Of a stretch of DNA of 64,000 bases, positions 23,853-34,785 are shown piece after piece. Both the position numbers and the translations under genes were made by a program. How positions within the stretch are numbered: position 1 is the first letter of the stretch; every line of letters begins with the position of its first letter. Under the pieces are notes generated by a model. The model saw only the letters and a list, made by a program, of their open reading frames with translations. It did no database searches and was not told the DNA's origin. Source of the stretch: Phaseolus vulgaris (taxonomy: Eukaryota > Streptophyta > Magnoliopsida > Fabales > Fabaceae); the NCBI RefSeq assembly GCF_000499845.2, contig NC_023756.2:39742579-39806578 (forward strand). The letters are read 5' to 3'.

Positions 23853-24049
23853 AATCCGTATAGGTAATTTACCTACCAACAGAGTTTTTGTGGATAATGA
23901 AAACAGTATTTAACCACCAACTCCTGTAGGTAACGTGTCCATAGCTAAATCGATAGGTAATCCAACATGCAGGTGGGACTTAAAGCCAAATTCCTTGAGA
24001 AATGCCTAAAGAAGATTAACCATTACACTAAACAAGTTTTGTTGTCATG

Positions 24050-25560
24050 TTATGATTATTATTATACTTATTAATATGATTATCAATATTAATATAATTA
24101 TTAAATATTATTAATATTATTAAACATTACTAATATTACTAAACATTACTAATATTACTAAACATTACAAAATATTACTAAACATTACTAATATTACTAA
24201 TATTATTAAATATTACTAATATTATTAACTATTACTAATATTATTAAATATTTTTAATATTATTAAATATTTTTAATAATATTAAATATTTTTAATATTA
24301 TTAAATATTTTTAATAATATTAAATATTTTTAATATTATTAAATATTTTTAATAATATTAAATATTTTTAATATTATTAAATATTTTTAATAATATTAAA
24401 TATTTTTAATATTATTAAATATTTTTAATAATATTAAATATTTTTAATATTATTAAATATTTTTAATATTACTAAATATTTTTAATATTACTAAATATTT
24501 TTAATATTACTAAATATTTTTAATATTACTAAATATTTTTAATATTACTAAATATTTTTAATATTACTAAATATTTTTAATATTACTAAATATTTTTAAT
24601 ATTACTAAATATTTTTAATATTACTAAATATTTTTAATATTACTAAATATTTTTAATATTACTAAATATTTTTAATATTACTAAATATTTTTAATATTAT
24701 TAAATATTTTTAATATTATTTATATTATTAAATATTTTTAATATTGTTAATATTATTAAATATTTTTAATATTATTAGTATTATTAAATATTTTTAATAT
24801 TATTAAATATTTTTAATATTATTAAATATTTTTAATATTATTAAATATTTTTAATATTATTAAATATTTTTAATATTATTAAATATTTTTAATATTATTA
24901 AATATTTTTAATATTATTAAATATTTTTAATATTATTAAATATTTTTAATATTTTTAATTATTTTTAATATTATTAATTATTTTTAATATTATTAATTAT
25001 TAAATATTATTAATTATTAAATATTATTAATATTATTAAATATTATTAATATTATTAAATATATTTATATTATTAAATATTATTTATATTATTATTATTA
25101 TTATTATTATTAAATATTATTAATATTATGAAATATTTTTAATATTATTAAATATTGTTAATCTTATTAATATTATTAAACATTATAAATATTATAGAGT
25201 GTTAATATTATAAAGAATGTTAATATTATAAATATTATTAATATTATAAATAATATTAATGATATTAATATTTTTATTAATATAATTTATATTATTAATA
25301 TTGTTATTATTAAAGTAATAATTTTATTCATATTACTAATATGGTTAATATTATTAATATTACTAATATTGTTAATAATAATATTATTCATATTGTTATT
25401 CATATTATTAATATTATATTAATAATATTATTTATATTATTACATTAATATTATTAATATTATAATATTATTAGTATGTATACTTATTAGTTAAGATTAA
25501 TATTATTTATGAATATTAGTTATGATTTTATAGTTATGTATATTATAATAATATTTTTAA
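24050..25560. repeat. 19-bp AT-only minisatellite
   Basis: Unit close to AATATTATTAAATATTTTT, repeated for well over 1 kb. Blocks of variants are visible: alternating AATAATATTAAATATTTTT and AATATTATTAAATATTTTT (a 38-bp dimer) at about 24250-24450; AATATTACTAAATATTTTT units at about 24460-24690; the basic unit at about 24700-24960; then looser ATTATTA repeats to about 25560. It is almost pure A+T and internally palindromic. Confidence 0.93.
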
Positions 25561-25584
25561 TATTTGTATATAATTATTATGATA

Positions 25585-25900
25585 ATAGTTGGTAGGTAAT
25601 AGAGATCCTTGAGTAATAGTTGGTAGGTAATAAAGATTTGTAGTTAAAAGTTGGTAGGTAATAGAGATCTGTGGGTAATAATTGGTAGGTAATAGAGATC
25701 CGTGAGTAAAGTTGGTAGATAATATAGATTGTGGGTAATAGTTGGTAGATAATAGAGATCTGTGGGTAATAGTTGGTAGGTAATGTTGAATTTACGTATG
25801 GATTCAGATTTGTTGGTGATATCCGTAAGTAATGTTGTCTGTGAGTAATATCCATAAGTAATGCTGAATTTACCTATGGATTCAGATCCATGGGTAAAAG
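25585..25900. repeat. short tandem units of GTTGGTAGGTAATAGAGATC type
   Basis: About six to eight imperfect units with the core GTTGGTAGGTAATAGAGATC followed by variants of CGTGGGTAATA, near the right end of the CACTA element. Their reversed counterparts (TAGGTAATTTACC, TAGGTAACG) lie near its left end, so they are probably the element's sub-terminal transposase-binding repeats, amplified. Confidence 0.6.
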
Positions 25901-25930
25901 CAGTAGATAATACTGATTTTTGTTGTTGTG

Positions 25931-26100
25931 AACTCATATTACCTTCTTAAAGTCCGTAACTTGACTTTCTTTGTCCTGTCAAAACCATCATAGGTCTTAA
26001 CTAAAATATCTCACACTTGATTTGTTGTAGTGGCAATGTATATTTTCCCAAAAGTAGTAGCATCAACACATTGATGAATGAAAAATTCTACCTTATTATA
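25931..26100 (-). pseudogene. copia gag remnant, middle part
   Basis: The minus strand reads FFIHQCVDATTFGKIY and then ILVKTYDGFDRTKKVKLRTLRRQYE, the conserved UBN2 block of copia gag (compare VRLQTLRRQYELL at 14.0 kb). It continues into 23852 once the CACTA element is removed. Confidence 0.78.
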
Positions 26101-26114
26101 AAGTTTTCTGATAT

Positions 26115-26400
26115 TTGGATTACAAACCTCAATAAAAAAAAGTTAATTTTTCATATGCTAATTGTGCTTAATTTTGGATTACAAACCTCAATAAAGAAGT
26201 TAATTTTTCATATGCTAACTGGTGCTTATGTCTGACATCTTCCTATCATGTACATGAAAATAGCACACGTATATGTAGTGTTAATGCAATTTTAAGCCTA
26301 AAATTTGATAGTTATATCTGACATCTTTCCTATCATATACATGAAAATAACACATATATGTAGTGATAATGCAATTTTAAGCCTAAAATTTGATAGTTAT
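26115..26400. repeat. two adjacent tandem duplications
   Basis: A unit of about 55 bp containing GGATTACAAACCTCAATAAA occurs at about 26117 and 26173. A unit of about 86 bp beginning TATCTGACATCTT occurs at about 26228-26314 and 26315-26400. Confidence 0.85.
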
Positions 26401-26875
26401 AAGGTAAGGCAAGTCTTGAAGCCCAGTTAATTCTACGACTAAAGAAGCATTAATAAAATAAAAGAGAGTGTGCAATCATAAATTACAAACCTATTTTAAG
26501 GAATATCTAACACCAAAGGTAGAGTACCATTTTTTTCTTGCCTTGTTACTATCAACGTGCAGGAAAACAAGTTTGGTATGCTAACTTGGAGTTTCTATGC
26601 AATCTTCCATCAACAAATCTTTCCTTCTATTTTCTAATTCTTGAAATTCTATTGGTGATAGGTTGGGAATGTTTTGTTATAATTTTTGGATAAGATCATA
26701 GTAGTTTGGTAATGAATGAGTAGATAATTATTCCCACGAGGGGTTGTGAGTAGGAATTGTTTCTTTTTATGTTTTATGTATAGTTGTAGGTATTTTGTAA
26801 ATGGGTTAAAATATCCCTAATACTCCTATTTAATATAATATTTATTTATAATTGATTTTTTTTTGTCTTTTTCTC
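26401..26875. other. no gene recognised
   Basis: An AT-rich insertion between two parts of a copia gag remnant. It contains a TATA-like stretch near 26830 but no LTR ends I can define. Confidence 0.4.
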
Positions 26876-26879
26876 TAGT

Positions 26880-27032
26880 AACATAGCTTCGTAATTCCTG
26901 AAATCCCAACTACACAATTTCTTATACATCTTGAAAATCAAATATGGTAGTCATCTTTACCATCCAATCATCAAAATTCTTTCCATCAAACACTGATAAA
27001 GTTCTACAAACAACATTGCTCAAACTCGACAT
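26880..27032 (-). pseudogene. copia gag remnant, N-terminus
   Basis: The ATG at 27032-27030 (minus) opens MSSLSNVV and then SVFDGKNFDDWMVKM, a typical copia gag start, followed by stops. A PBS-like sequence (TTAGTATCAAGATC, minus strand, near 27095-27112) lies just upstream. A 5' LTR would therefore begin near 27118 and run rightward, but I cannot define its outer end. Confidence 0.7.
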
Positions 27033-27117
27033 TTCACCTTATTTGAAGATTTAGGTTCTTTAATTAAAGAACACACCTCAAAGGTCGATGGATCGACCTT
27101 GATCTTGATACTAATAG

Positions 27118-27930
27118 GTTAGAAATCACAAACACAATTAAAAAGAAAGAAATTATAGAAAGATAACGTTCTATATTATTGTCAAATGTACATCCTTGCA
27201 CTCTTAATAAAAGATACCTTATAGAGTATTACTTAACTAAGATACTAATTGTTCTAACAAACTTCTGTGAATTACAATTTCTAACATCATGTTCATTTCA
27301 ACTCCTAGTTGAATTAATGGTTTAGAACAAGATAAAAGATGAACAAGAAAACAGGTATAATAAAAAAGTTGATGATGCATTAATACTGCAATTTACCTAT
27401 TTTAATCTTAATTCTTTTTGCTTTGCGCCTCTCAGACAGAAAAGACTAGGATTAAAGTGATTAATTACTTATGGTATTATTAAAAATATTATATTTATAC
27501 AATTTTATATATTGAACTACAATCATCTTATAAAAAATCAATATATTAATAATAATTTAGTATGTTAAATATCATATCTAATGAGACAATTTAAAAGTTA
27601 CGAACATATACACTAGTGTGCATAGATCTATTGTTAACAATGCCCACAATACAACTCTTTCCAATTATATAGAATTCATTCCTAAATATTGAAACACAAT
27701 ATTAAGCTAAGTAACTAACTAAATATGCAACTTCAAATGATAAACTTTTAATCAAAAGTATAAACTATTTCAATTTTAAACCTGTGATCTAATATTTTTC
27801 AACATAGTGTTACAACTTACTGATTTTACATCTTTTATAAAAAATTCAAAGAATAAAGAAATGGTCTAAAAACTTATCAACCTAAAGCAATACAATGTTA
27901 AGCAAATCAAATTTGATTTTAAGTGATGCT
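27118..27930. other. AT-rich sequence, possibly holding an old copia 5' LTR
   Basis: The position next to a PBS-like site suggests LTR sequence at the left, but no outer terminus or partner copy was found. The right end grades into the 3' flank of RLP copy 2. Confidence 0.3.
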
Positions 27931-28292
27931 AACCATTACCACCACATATATAATATTAACCTAAGCCTTTGGCTAAATATACGGCTTCAAGTCTTTTCAA
28001 CAATGTAGCAAAAATTAAATCCACATTGTCCAATTTTTTAATAGAAGATTACAATTTTTTTATCTTACTTTTGTGACAACATTAACAAGATTTTATTTAT
28101 AATAAGTTCAACATGTGACTCCTTAGCATCAACATCCATTAACAAAATTTACATAATGCTCTCGAATTTGAAAAATAAATATACATAAATGACCCTAAAA
28201 TATGATCAATCAACAAATACATTGTAAAATAAATTAACTTTCTTGTCACATGACAATTTTATTTTACAACAAGATTACACAATGATATTGCA

Positions 28293-30827
28293 TCAGAGAA
28301 TAGATTGAAGTTTAAACCACAAATGATCAAGGAAATGAAAATATGCATAACGCCATGATCTACAAATGAACAAAGGACCGACTACTATCCAAAATCCCAT
28401 GACAAATCCAAATGTCATACTCACAAAAAACCAATTCACTCCATGTTTCCTTTTGTCATTGATATCAAAATTAGTAATTTTCACATTGGAGCTACAATTG
28501 ATGTATAGTGGTGATCCGCAAAGATTGTTGCCGATAAAGTGTGAGGCATCAAAGGTTTGCAATTGATTTCCTATGTGAATTTTTCCCTTGAAATGGTTAT
28601 AAGACAAGTCTAGCATACTCAAAAAGCTCAAATTCGAAATGGTTGAAGGGATTTCACCAGAAAGTTGATTCCTTGAGAAATCGATGGACAATAATGATCC
28701 CATATTATCAATCCTTCTTGGAATATGACCACTTAGTTGGTTGCGGGACAAGTTCAAAAATCTCAATTCATTTAAATCTATTATTTCCCTTGGTATTTCT
28801 CCTGTTAGATTGTTATTGGACAAATCAATGCTTGTTACCAATCCGAGAAAGCTTTTATACTCATCTCCTCTTCCTTTCAGCCAAAGAAGAACGTTGACTA
28901 TACTAAACTCCATATATATACGTTTATAGTTTAAAGCAGAACAAATGATAAGAGAATCCATGAATTTGTTCATCTTTGTCATGGCCTTCAAGTTATTAAA
29001 ACAAGTAGGTATGTCTCTAGTCATATTATTTTGTGCAAGGTCTAACACTTGAAGAAGACTCATGTCACATATTTTCTCAGGAATATGACCAAAAAATCTA
29101 TTTGATCGAAGGATAAGAACCTTCATATCTAAAAGACTTTCTCCAACCCAAGTTGGAATTATTCCTGAAAATTTATTTTCACCAAGATCCAACAAAATCA
29201 ATTTGTTGGTCTTCTTCAAAGTTGTAGGAAATGTTCATGAGAGATAGTTGTTACGGATGCGTAAAGACTTTAGCTCTGTTAAAGAACCCATGGTTTGGGG
29301 AAAGTTCCCAACAAAATTGTTGCCTTGTAAATTTACATCAACTAAATATGGCCAAATGGCCCAACAGTCGGGTATTTTTCTCGACAAATTACTTGATGCA
29401 AGATTGACAAATTCTAATTCCATTTGCTTGTCTTGATTTTTGCATAAGAAATCATCCATGGATTAGGAGAATGAGTTGCTTGAAAAATCTAAAGAAAGCA
29501 CACCACTTGAAAGAGAGGGCAATTTTCCACGTAAGTTATTTGCACTTAGATCAATAATCCTGATAGATATTGGATTTGTTAAAGTAGTCCTAAACTCACC
29601 ATGGATATGATTGTGAGAGAGGTTTAGAAAATGTGTTTGAGAAAATCTTATCTAAAACCAAGAAGGAATAAAATTTGAAATCCCTGTGTCAGACATCACT
29701 ATATATTGAAGAGTGTTGTTTTGTGACTGAATCCATGATGGAAAGTTAGGACCTAAGTGCTAGGAATTCATATCCAAATGGGTAAGCTGAAAAGTAGGAT
29801 GCCAATTGGGACTCACTTTTAAAGTTAAATTGTTTCTTGATGCATAAAATCTATTTAAGTTGGTAAGATTTTCAAGATGACCTTCCTTGACAATTCCTTG
29901 AAAATAATTATCACCAATGTCAAGGTTTGACAATTTAGACAGTGACCTGAGACTTTCAAATGGATTTCCACTAAGCTGATTTGATGACAAAATAAGAGAT
30001 CGCAATGATGAAAGTTTTCCAAGTGAACTTGGAAGTTCTACACTAATTTTATTTCCAGAAAAATCTATTTTGATAATATTTTCAAAATTTCCAAAATGAT
30101 CTGTCAGATTACTTGAAAGTTTAGACCCCTTAACTTCAAGAATCACGAGTCCATGGGAGATACAAAGAGTAAGAATATTTAAAATTTCATCAACATGTTG
30201 GTTGAGATTGAGATATGAGAAATTTATCTCCCTTAAGTTGCAGAGATAACCCAAAGAAGTTGGAATTGGACCTTCAAGTTGATTTCTTGATAGATCAAGT
30301 GCAATAAGAGAAGTCAAATTTCCCAAAGAAATTGGAATAGCACCTTCAAGTTGATTGTTTGACAGATCAAGGGTAATCAGAGAAGTCAAATTTCCCAAAG
30401 AAATTGGAATTGGACCTTCAAGTTGATTGTCTGACAGATCAAGTGTAATAAGAGAAGTCTCATTTCCCAAGATATGAGAAATAGTCCCCTGTAAAAAGTT
30501 GAACGATAGGTCCAAGAACTTGAGATGGGGAAGACTATCGTAAAAACAATCAGGTATAGAAGATGAGAGTGAATTTACATTAAGGTCTAGATTTTCAAGA
30601 AGTGTGAGATTTCGAAAACCATAAGGAATTGGACCTCTGAAGAGGAATGTTACCTATGAATCTAGAATAAGAGAGGTCCAAGTGAATTAAAGTGGTCATT
30701 CTCCCAACAAAAGAAGGAATTGGCATACCTCCTCCAAGCAATTCATTGTAGCTCAGGTCAAGATAGTGCAAATTTGAGAGATTTCCAAAATGAGGAGGAA
30801 TGTTTCCCGTCAATCCAGCACTAGAAA
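28293..30827 (-). pseudogene. LRR receptor-like protein (EIX2-like), copy 2, truncated and broken
   Basis: The minus-strand reading runs from the retrotransposon junction at 30827 to a TGA at 28293. It encodes many 23-24-residue plant LRRs (LxxLxxLDLSxNxLxGxIPxxLGNLT), an island-like segment (YKRIYMEF...VLLWLKGRGDEYK), four more LRRs, a cap with NNLCGSPL, a single hydrophobic membrane segment (VSMTFGFVMGFWIVVGPLF) and a short tail ending WFKLQSIL. There is no kinase. This is the layout of RLPs such as tomato EIX2 and Cf proteins, cell-surface receptors that work with SOBIR1-type kinases. It is dead: frameshift near 30645, stops at about 29760, 29640, 29460 and 29235, and the signal peptide and first LRRs are severed by the element-D insertion. 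Confidence 0.92.
30250..30475 (-). repeat. three near-identical 72-bp LRR units
   Basis: Three consecutive 24-residue repeats of the form LGNxTSLIxLDLSxNQLEGxIPxS differ at only a few bases each, much closer to one another than to the other LRRs of the gene. They look like a recent in-frame tandem amplification. Confidence 0.82.
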
Positions 30828-31262
30828 TGATGGCATTCCTTTGAGCTCTTCTTTGCGTTTTGGTGATGAACTTGCGAAAGCTTGTGGAGGAGATGAAGCA
30901 AGGCCTTCCTAGGAAGTATGGGTGCCTTGAAGGTGCATGAGAGTGGGGAATTGGGGAGGTTCGGCCAGCCCCTTTGAAGGTGATGAAGTGAAGATTAAAA
31001 CCTAGATGCTAGGCAAAGAGTAGTGTATGACACAAATTTGGCAGCATAACAATACTCTATTCAATCTTACCAAAATGAGAGCCAAACACCTCCTTATATA
31101 GGATTGGAGGGTAGGAATTTGAAGAGCCAAATACAAATGAAATGCTAGCCAAATTACATGCAAGTGTGAGCACATGGAAGCACATGCAGCACATGGCACA
31201 TGAGAGCACATGGGATGGTGGCTTCCAAAATTCAGCACATGCGAGGTAGGTTCTAGAATTCT
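30828..31262 (-). repeat. 3' LTR of element D, distal part
   Basis: R-U5 and part of U3 of the D LTR. On the minus strand there is a TATATAAGG box at about 31101-31093, preceded by a cluster of CATGTG motifs (six between 31171 and 31241). Blocks such as TTATGCTGCCA, GGCCGAACCTCCC and CATGCACCTTCAAG are shared with the right LTR of A (57600-57720). Confidence 0.85.
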
Positions 31263-32176
31263 TGATGGAAACCAAGTGGAGGATGCTCAAGGCCATGAAG
31301 CCCAAGCCCAATAAGGGGCCCAAGCCCAGCAAGGGGCCCAAGCCCAACGAATCACTAGGAGCATGGCAAGAGCTTTGGGACAAGAGTATAATAAGATGGC
31401 TCTTCTTATTTCTTTTATAGAATAGGGGTGGGGATGAAATAAATAGGTGTAAGTAGTAAGGGAGGCTAGGGGGAGTGTAGATAGGAGTTAGGAGGTGCCA
31501 AACTAGGAAGGAAAGTCACACTTCCTTCATGCACTAGTTGGCGCCGAATTTGACTTTCATTTGAGGCACATTTGGCTTTGCATTTCAGCACCTTATAGGC
31601 TATAAATAAAGGTGCTGCCCTTGTACAAATCAGATTTGGATTTTTAAGTAGAGAGACTATACTCAAATTTAGAGAGAAATTGTGAGTTTTGAGTCTTCTT
31701 CTTCCTTGCCTTATCTTGTAAGCAATGGTGAGCTTCAAGTGGCGGCACTCCTTCACTTATCTTGGAACATGGCTCCAAGTGGCGTGAATTGCTTCTCCAA
31801 GTCTCTAAATCCAGCAAACTCCTTTCTATAAGTGTTCTTCTTTCATTTCTTCAATTTCCATTCGGTAGTTCTTAGTTTCCTTGCATTTGTACCGTTTGAA
31901 ATTGTGTTTCCAGCTTTGTTTCTTTTGTTTCGGTTCAGTACAGTAGCCTTTCCTTACATTTTTGTTCGGTTTTCCTTTCTTGTTCTTCATCATTGTGGTT
32001 TGATTCCATTTGACAATATATGGACTTCCATATGAGTTTTGGTTGGTGCAAAGTCTTGGTGAGTTCTTGAATTAGAACATTGATCCAATTCTAAGTAAAG
32101 TGCCTTTTCATGACCAGCTCAAGTTGCTCCTAAGAATGTCAAAGAATCACGTATTCTTGCTATTGCATTCACATCA
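31263..32176 (+). repeat. 5' LTR of element B
   Basis: 914 bp, TGATGG...CACATCA. TATA box TATAAATAAA at 31601-31610. The primer binding site TGGTATCTAGAG follows at 32179, close to the initiator tRNA-Met complement. An internal repeat of GCCCAA-type hexamers near the start corresponds to the coding tail of the polyprotein in the 3' copy. Confidence 0.92.
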
Positions 32177-33523
32177 TGTGGTATCTAGAGTCTAGGCTTG
32201 TTTTTGCTTAATTTTTGAGTTGTGTGCACTTTAATTTCAAGAGCTCTTTAATTTCTTGCAATTTCAGTTTCTGTTTTAGGCTTAATTGAGTTTTTCTTGT
32301 TGTTTTTCTTTTTGTTACACCAAGTGTTTGTGAAAAGGTTTATGACACTCATTGTTCATATGAGTTTGGCTGCTCTTTTGGAATGGCATTCTCCTTCCTT
32401 GAGCTGACCTTAAGCTTTCTTTCACTTGTTGTTATATCTTGTGATATGTCTTTTAATTTTGTAATCATTTCAAGTTTTGTCTTAGTCATGTTATTCCATA
32501 ATTGTCATTACTTCTTGTAGTACTTTTATTGCTTTGATTGTTTCTTGCTTTGGTTTACTTTCTGTTTTTGAGTTTATTGCTTGATCCTTTGTGCATTTTC
32601 ATTTTTAGATTTGAGTTCATGCTTGTATTATCATTCTATACAAGTTCCTTTACATAATTTCCATTATGTCTTTGCTAGTTCATCATACTGTTTTTCATTC
32701 CTAAATAGGCTCCTCTGTTTTCTTACAAACGTGCTACTGTTTTCAATTTACTGCAATTAATTGGCTCACTGGAAATTTGTGAAAATTTGGATTTACATTC
32801 TTCAAAGTGTTACAAAAGCATAGCAAAAAGAAGTATTCAAAAATTCCAAGTACACAAAAAATGATAAATAAAATACGAAAAGTGTACAATACTGCCAAAA
32901 AGAATACGGTAATTGGGCAGCAATTTTGAAAACTTTATTTCTCTCAATTGGCTTACTGTTTTTACCTCATTCCAGTGCCATAATTGAGTTAAGACATTGA
33001 AGTTTCTGTGGTTAATTTTTCATATTCCAGTTCGCTTTCAATCATTCCAATTAAATCTGTAAACATAGCACAGTTTGCATAAAAAAAAATAAAAATTCCA
33101 GTAGCTTATTTTTCTGTTTTCTTCAATCTGCTCTAGCACTTTTCTTTAGGACTCTTTTGGTGTGCCTTATTTATTCATTGAGTTCCTTATTTTCTTGCTT
33201 GTCTTTCATTCATATTCTTTTCTAGTTTGTCATACCTTGCTTTCTGTTTTTGGTTTAGCTTTTCTTGTTTATATCTTTTCTTGCTTGTCTTTTTGTTCTT
33301 CTAAAAGTTGTGTGGAGACTTGTTCTTAAGTAAGTTGGTTTGCTGTGACATTTTTTCATTTGAAGCTCCTCCATTCCTCAAGAAAGGCTTGGTTGAGGAC
33401 AGAATATTTTTTGGAGTGGCTTGAGTACTTTCTTGGGCATTTTCCAGCAACCTATATCTCACTTTTATTTGTCTAACAAGTTTCTTTCACTGTTTGTTTT
33501 CTGTTTTTTGTATTTTTTTGATC
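32177..33523 (+). other. leader of element B
   Basis: An untranslated leader of about 1.35 kb between PBS and gag, rich in A/T with many TTTCTTG and TTGTTC runs. It is homologous to the leader of E (35803-37142). A block at about 32760-32960 (with AAAAAATGATAAATAAAAT) is also recognisable in the leader of A. No protein-coding frame is supported. Confidence 0.75.
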
Positions 33524-34780
33524 ATGGCTCATTTTTCTAGTGGAGAGTCCTCCAAACCGTGCTCACCCCAAAAGGCAGCCCTTTATGAAGACTTAAAGAA
33601 TGCCAAGCAATCCAATGCTCACTATCTTGATGTGATAAGGCAAATGGAGGCAAGGCTCCAAAGTTTGGAGTTAAGCCGTGAAGAAATCCATCAAAACCGT
33701 GAGCAAAGACCTCATCCTCCTCTTCGGCATTCTTCAAGGCACTTTCATTCTTCTCATGGTTATTATGAAGACAATGCACGGCCAAGACATCATCACCATG
33801 AAGAGAGGCGCCAACATGTGGCTGGCCCTTGTTCTCCTAATGTAAAACTTCCTAGTTTTAGTGGTGAAAGTGATCCCAATGTATACTTAGGATGGGAGGC
33901 TAAGGTTGACCAAATTTTTGATGTAAATGGGGTTAGAGATGAGCATAGGGTTAGATTAGCTTCTTTAGAATTTTTGGACTATGCCATGCAATGGTGGCAT
34001 CAATACCTCATGGACATTGACCTACACAAGAGGCCGCCCGTGGTCTCTTGGAACGATTTGAAAGCATGTTTACGCGCTAGATTCGTACCCCCACACTTTA
34101 GGAAAGACCTTATGTTGAAACTCCAACGGTTTCATCAAGGCACGCTAAGTGTGGATGATTACTTTAAACAACTAGACACGCTTTTAATTCAAGTTAATAT
34201 GGATGAGAGTGAGGAAGCTAAGATAGCTAGGTTTGTGAGTGGCCTTCGAAGGGACATTCAAGACGTGGTAGAGTTACAAGAATATTCTTCTTTGGAAAAT
34301 GTGGTGCACCTTGCTAGTAAAATTGAAAATCAACTTGCAAGGAAAAATGCTTTCAAAAATTCTTCTAAGGATAACTACTACCACTCTTCTTGGAAAAATA
34401 AAAATATCTCTTTTTCAAATATCCCTTCTAAGGACTCTACTTTCAAACCTAGAGAGTCTAAGCCTTCCACTTCCAATTCTAGGCCTAAATCACCACCTAA
34501 ATCGTCTAGTAAGAAGTGTTTTAAATGCTTAAGCTATGGACATATTGCTTCTAATTGCCCTTCTAAACGAGCTATGTATATGCATGATGGGATAGATGGT
34601 AGTGAGCATGAGTCCGAATCTTCTAGACATTCCTCACCTTCTAGATCCCCAACTGAAAGTGAGAGTGAAAGCCCACATGAGGGTGACCTATTAGTAATAA
34701 GACGCATGCTTGGACAAGTTTTGAAACCTTTTGATGAAACTCAAAGAGAAAATATTTTTCATTCAAGGTGTCTTATTAAT
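33524..34780 (+). CDS. Element B gag (5' part of gag-pol)
   Basis: The start chosen is the ATG at 33524 (MAHFSSGESSKPCSPQ); the reading opens a little earlier but without an ATG. Residues about 95-260 form the retrotransposon capsid domain (GESDPNVYLGWEAKVDQIF, AMQWWHQYL, LQRFHQGTLSVDDYFKQLDTL, RFVSGLRRDIQD). A CCHC knuckle CFKCLSYGHIASNC lies near 34520-34560. Gag continues toward protease, but element E is inserted at 34785. The open frame then runs on into E's LTR and stops at 34964-34966, giving a chimeric end. Before that insertion the frame would have continued at 40229. Confidence 0.9.
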
Positions 34781-34785
34781 GATAG

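Larger units (their letters stand above)
23853..25930. mobile_element. non-autonomous CACTA-type element (2,078 bp)
   Basis: The ends are CACTACAAGAAAT... and ...TTTTTGTTGTTGTG, an imperfect terminal inverted repeat starting CACTA/CACAA. The 3-bp TSD AAC lies at 23850-23852 and 25931-25933. Sub-terminal sequences on both sides carry GGTAATTTACC- and TTACCTATGGATT-type motifs. There is no transposase. The interior is mostly an AT minisatellite, then diverged repeats with GTTGGTAGGTAATAGAGATC-type units (about 25585-25800). It splits a copia gag remnant. Confidence 0.82.

Noticed and set aside
24050..25560. CRISPR-like regular repeat array
   Set aside because: The units are contiguous with no unique spacers and are almost pure AT. 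It is a minisatellite in a plant transposon.
31476..32176. Shorter LTR for element B starting TGTAGATAGG after a purine run
   Set aside because: Homology between the two copies extends left to TGATGG at 31263 and 59810, and only those ends are flanked by the matching pentamer ATTCT. The shorter start would give no TSD.
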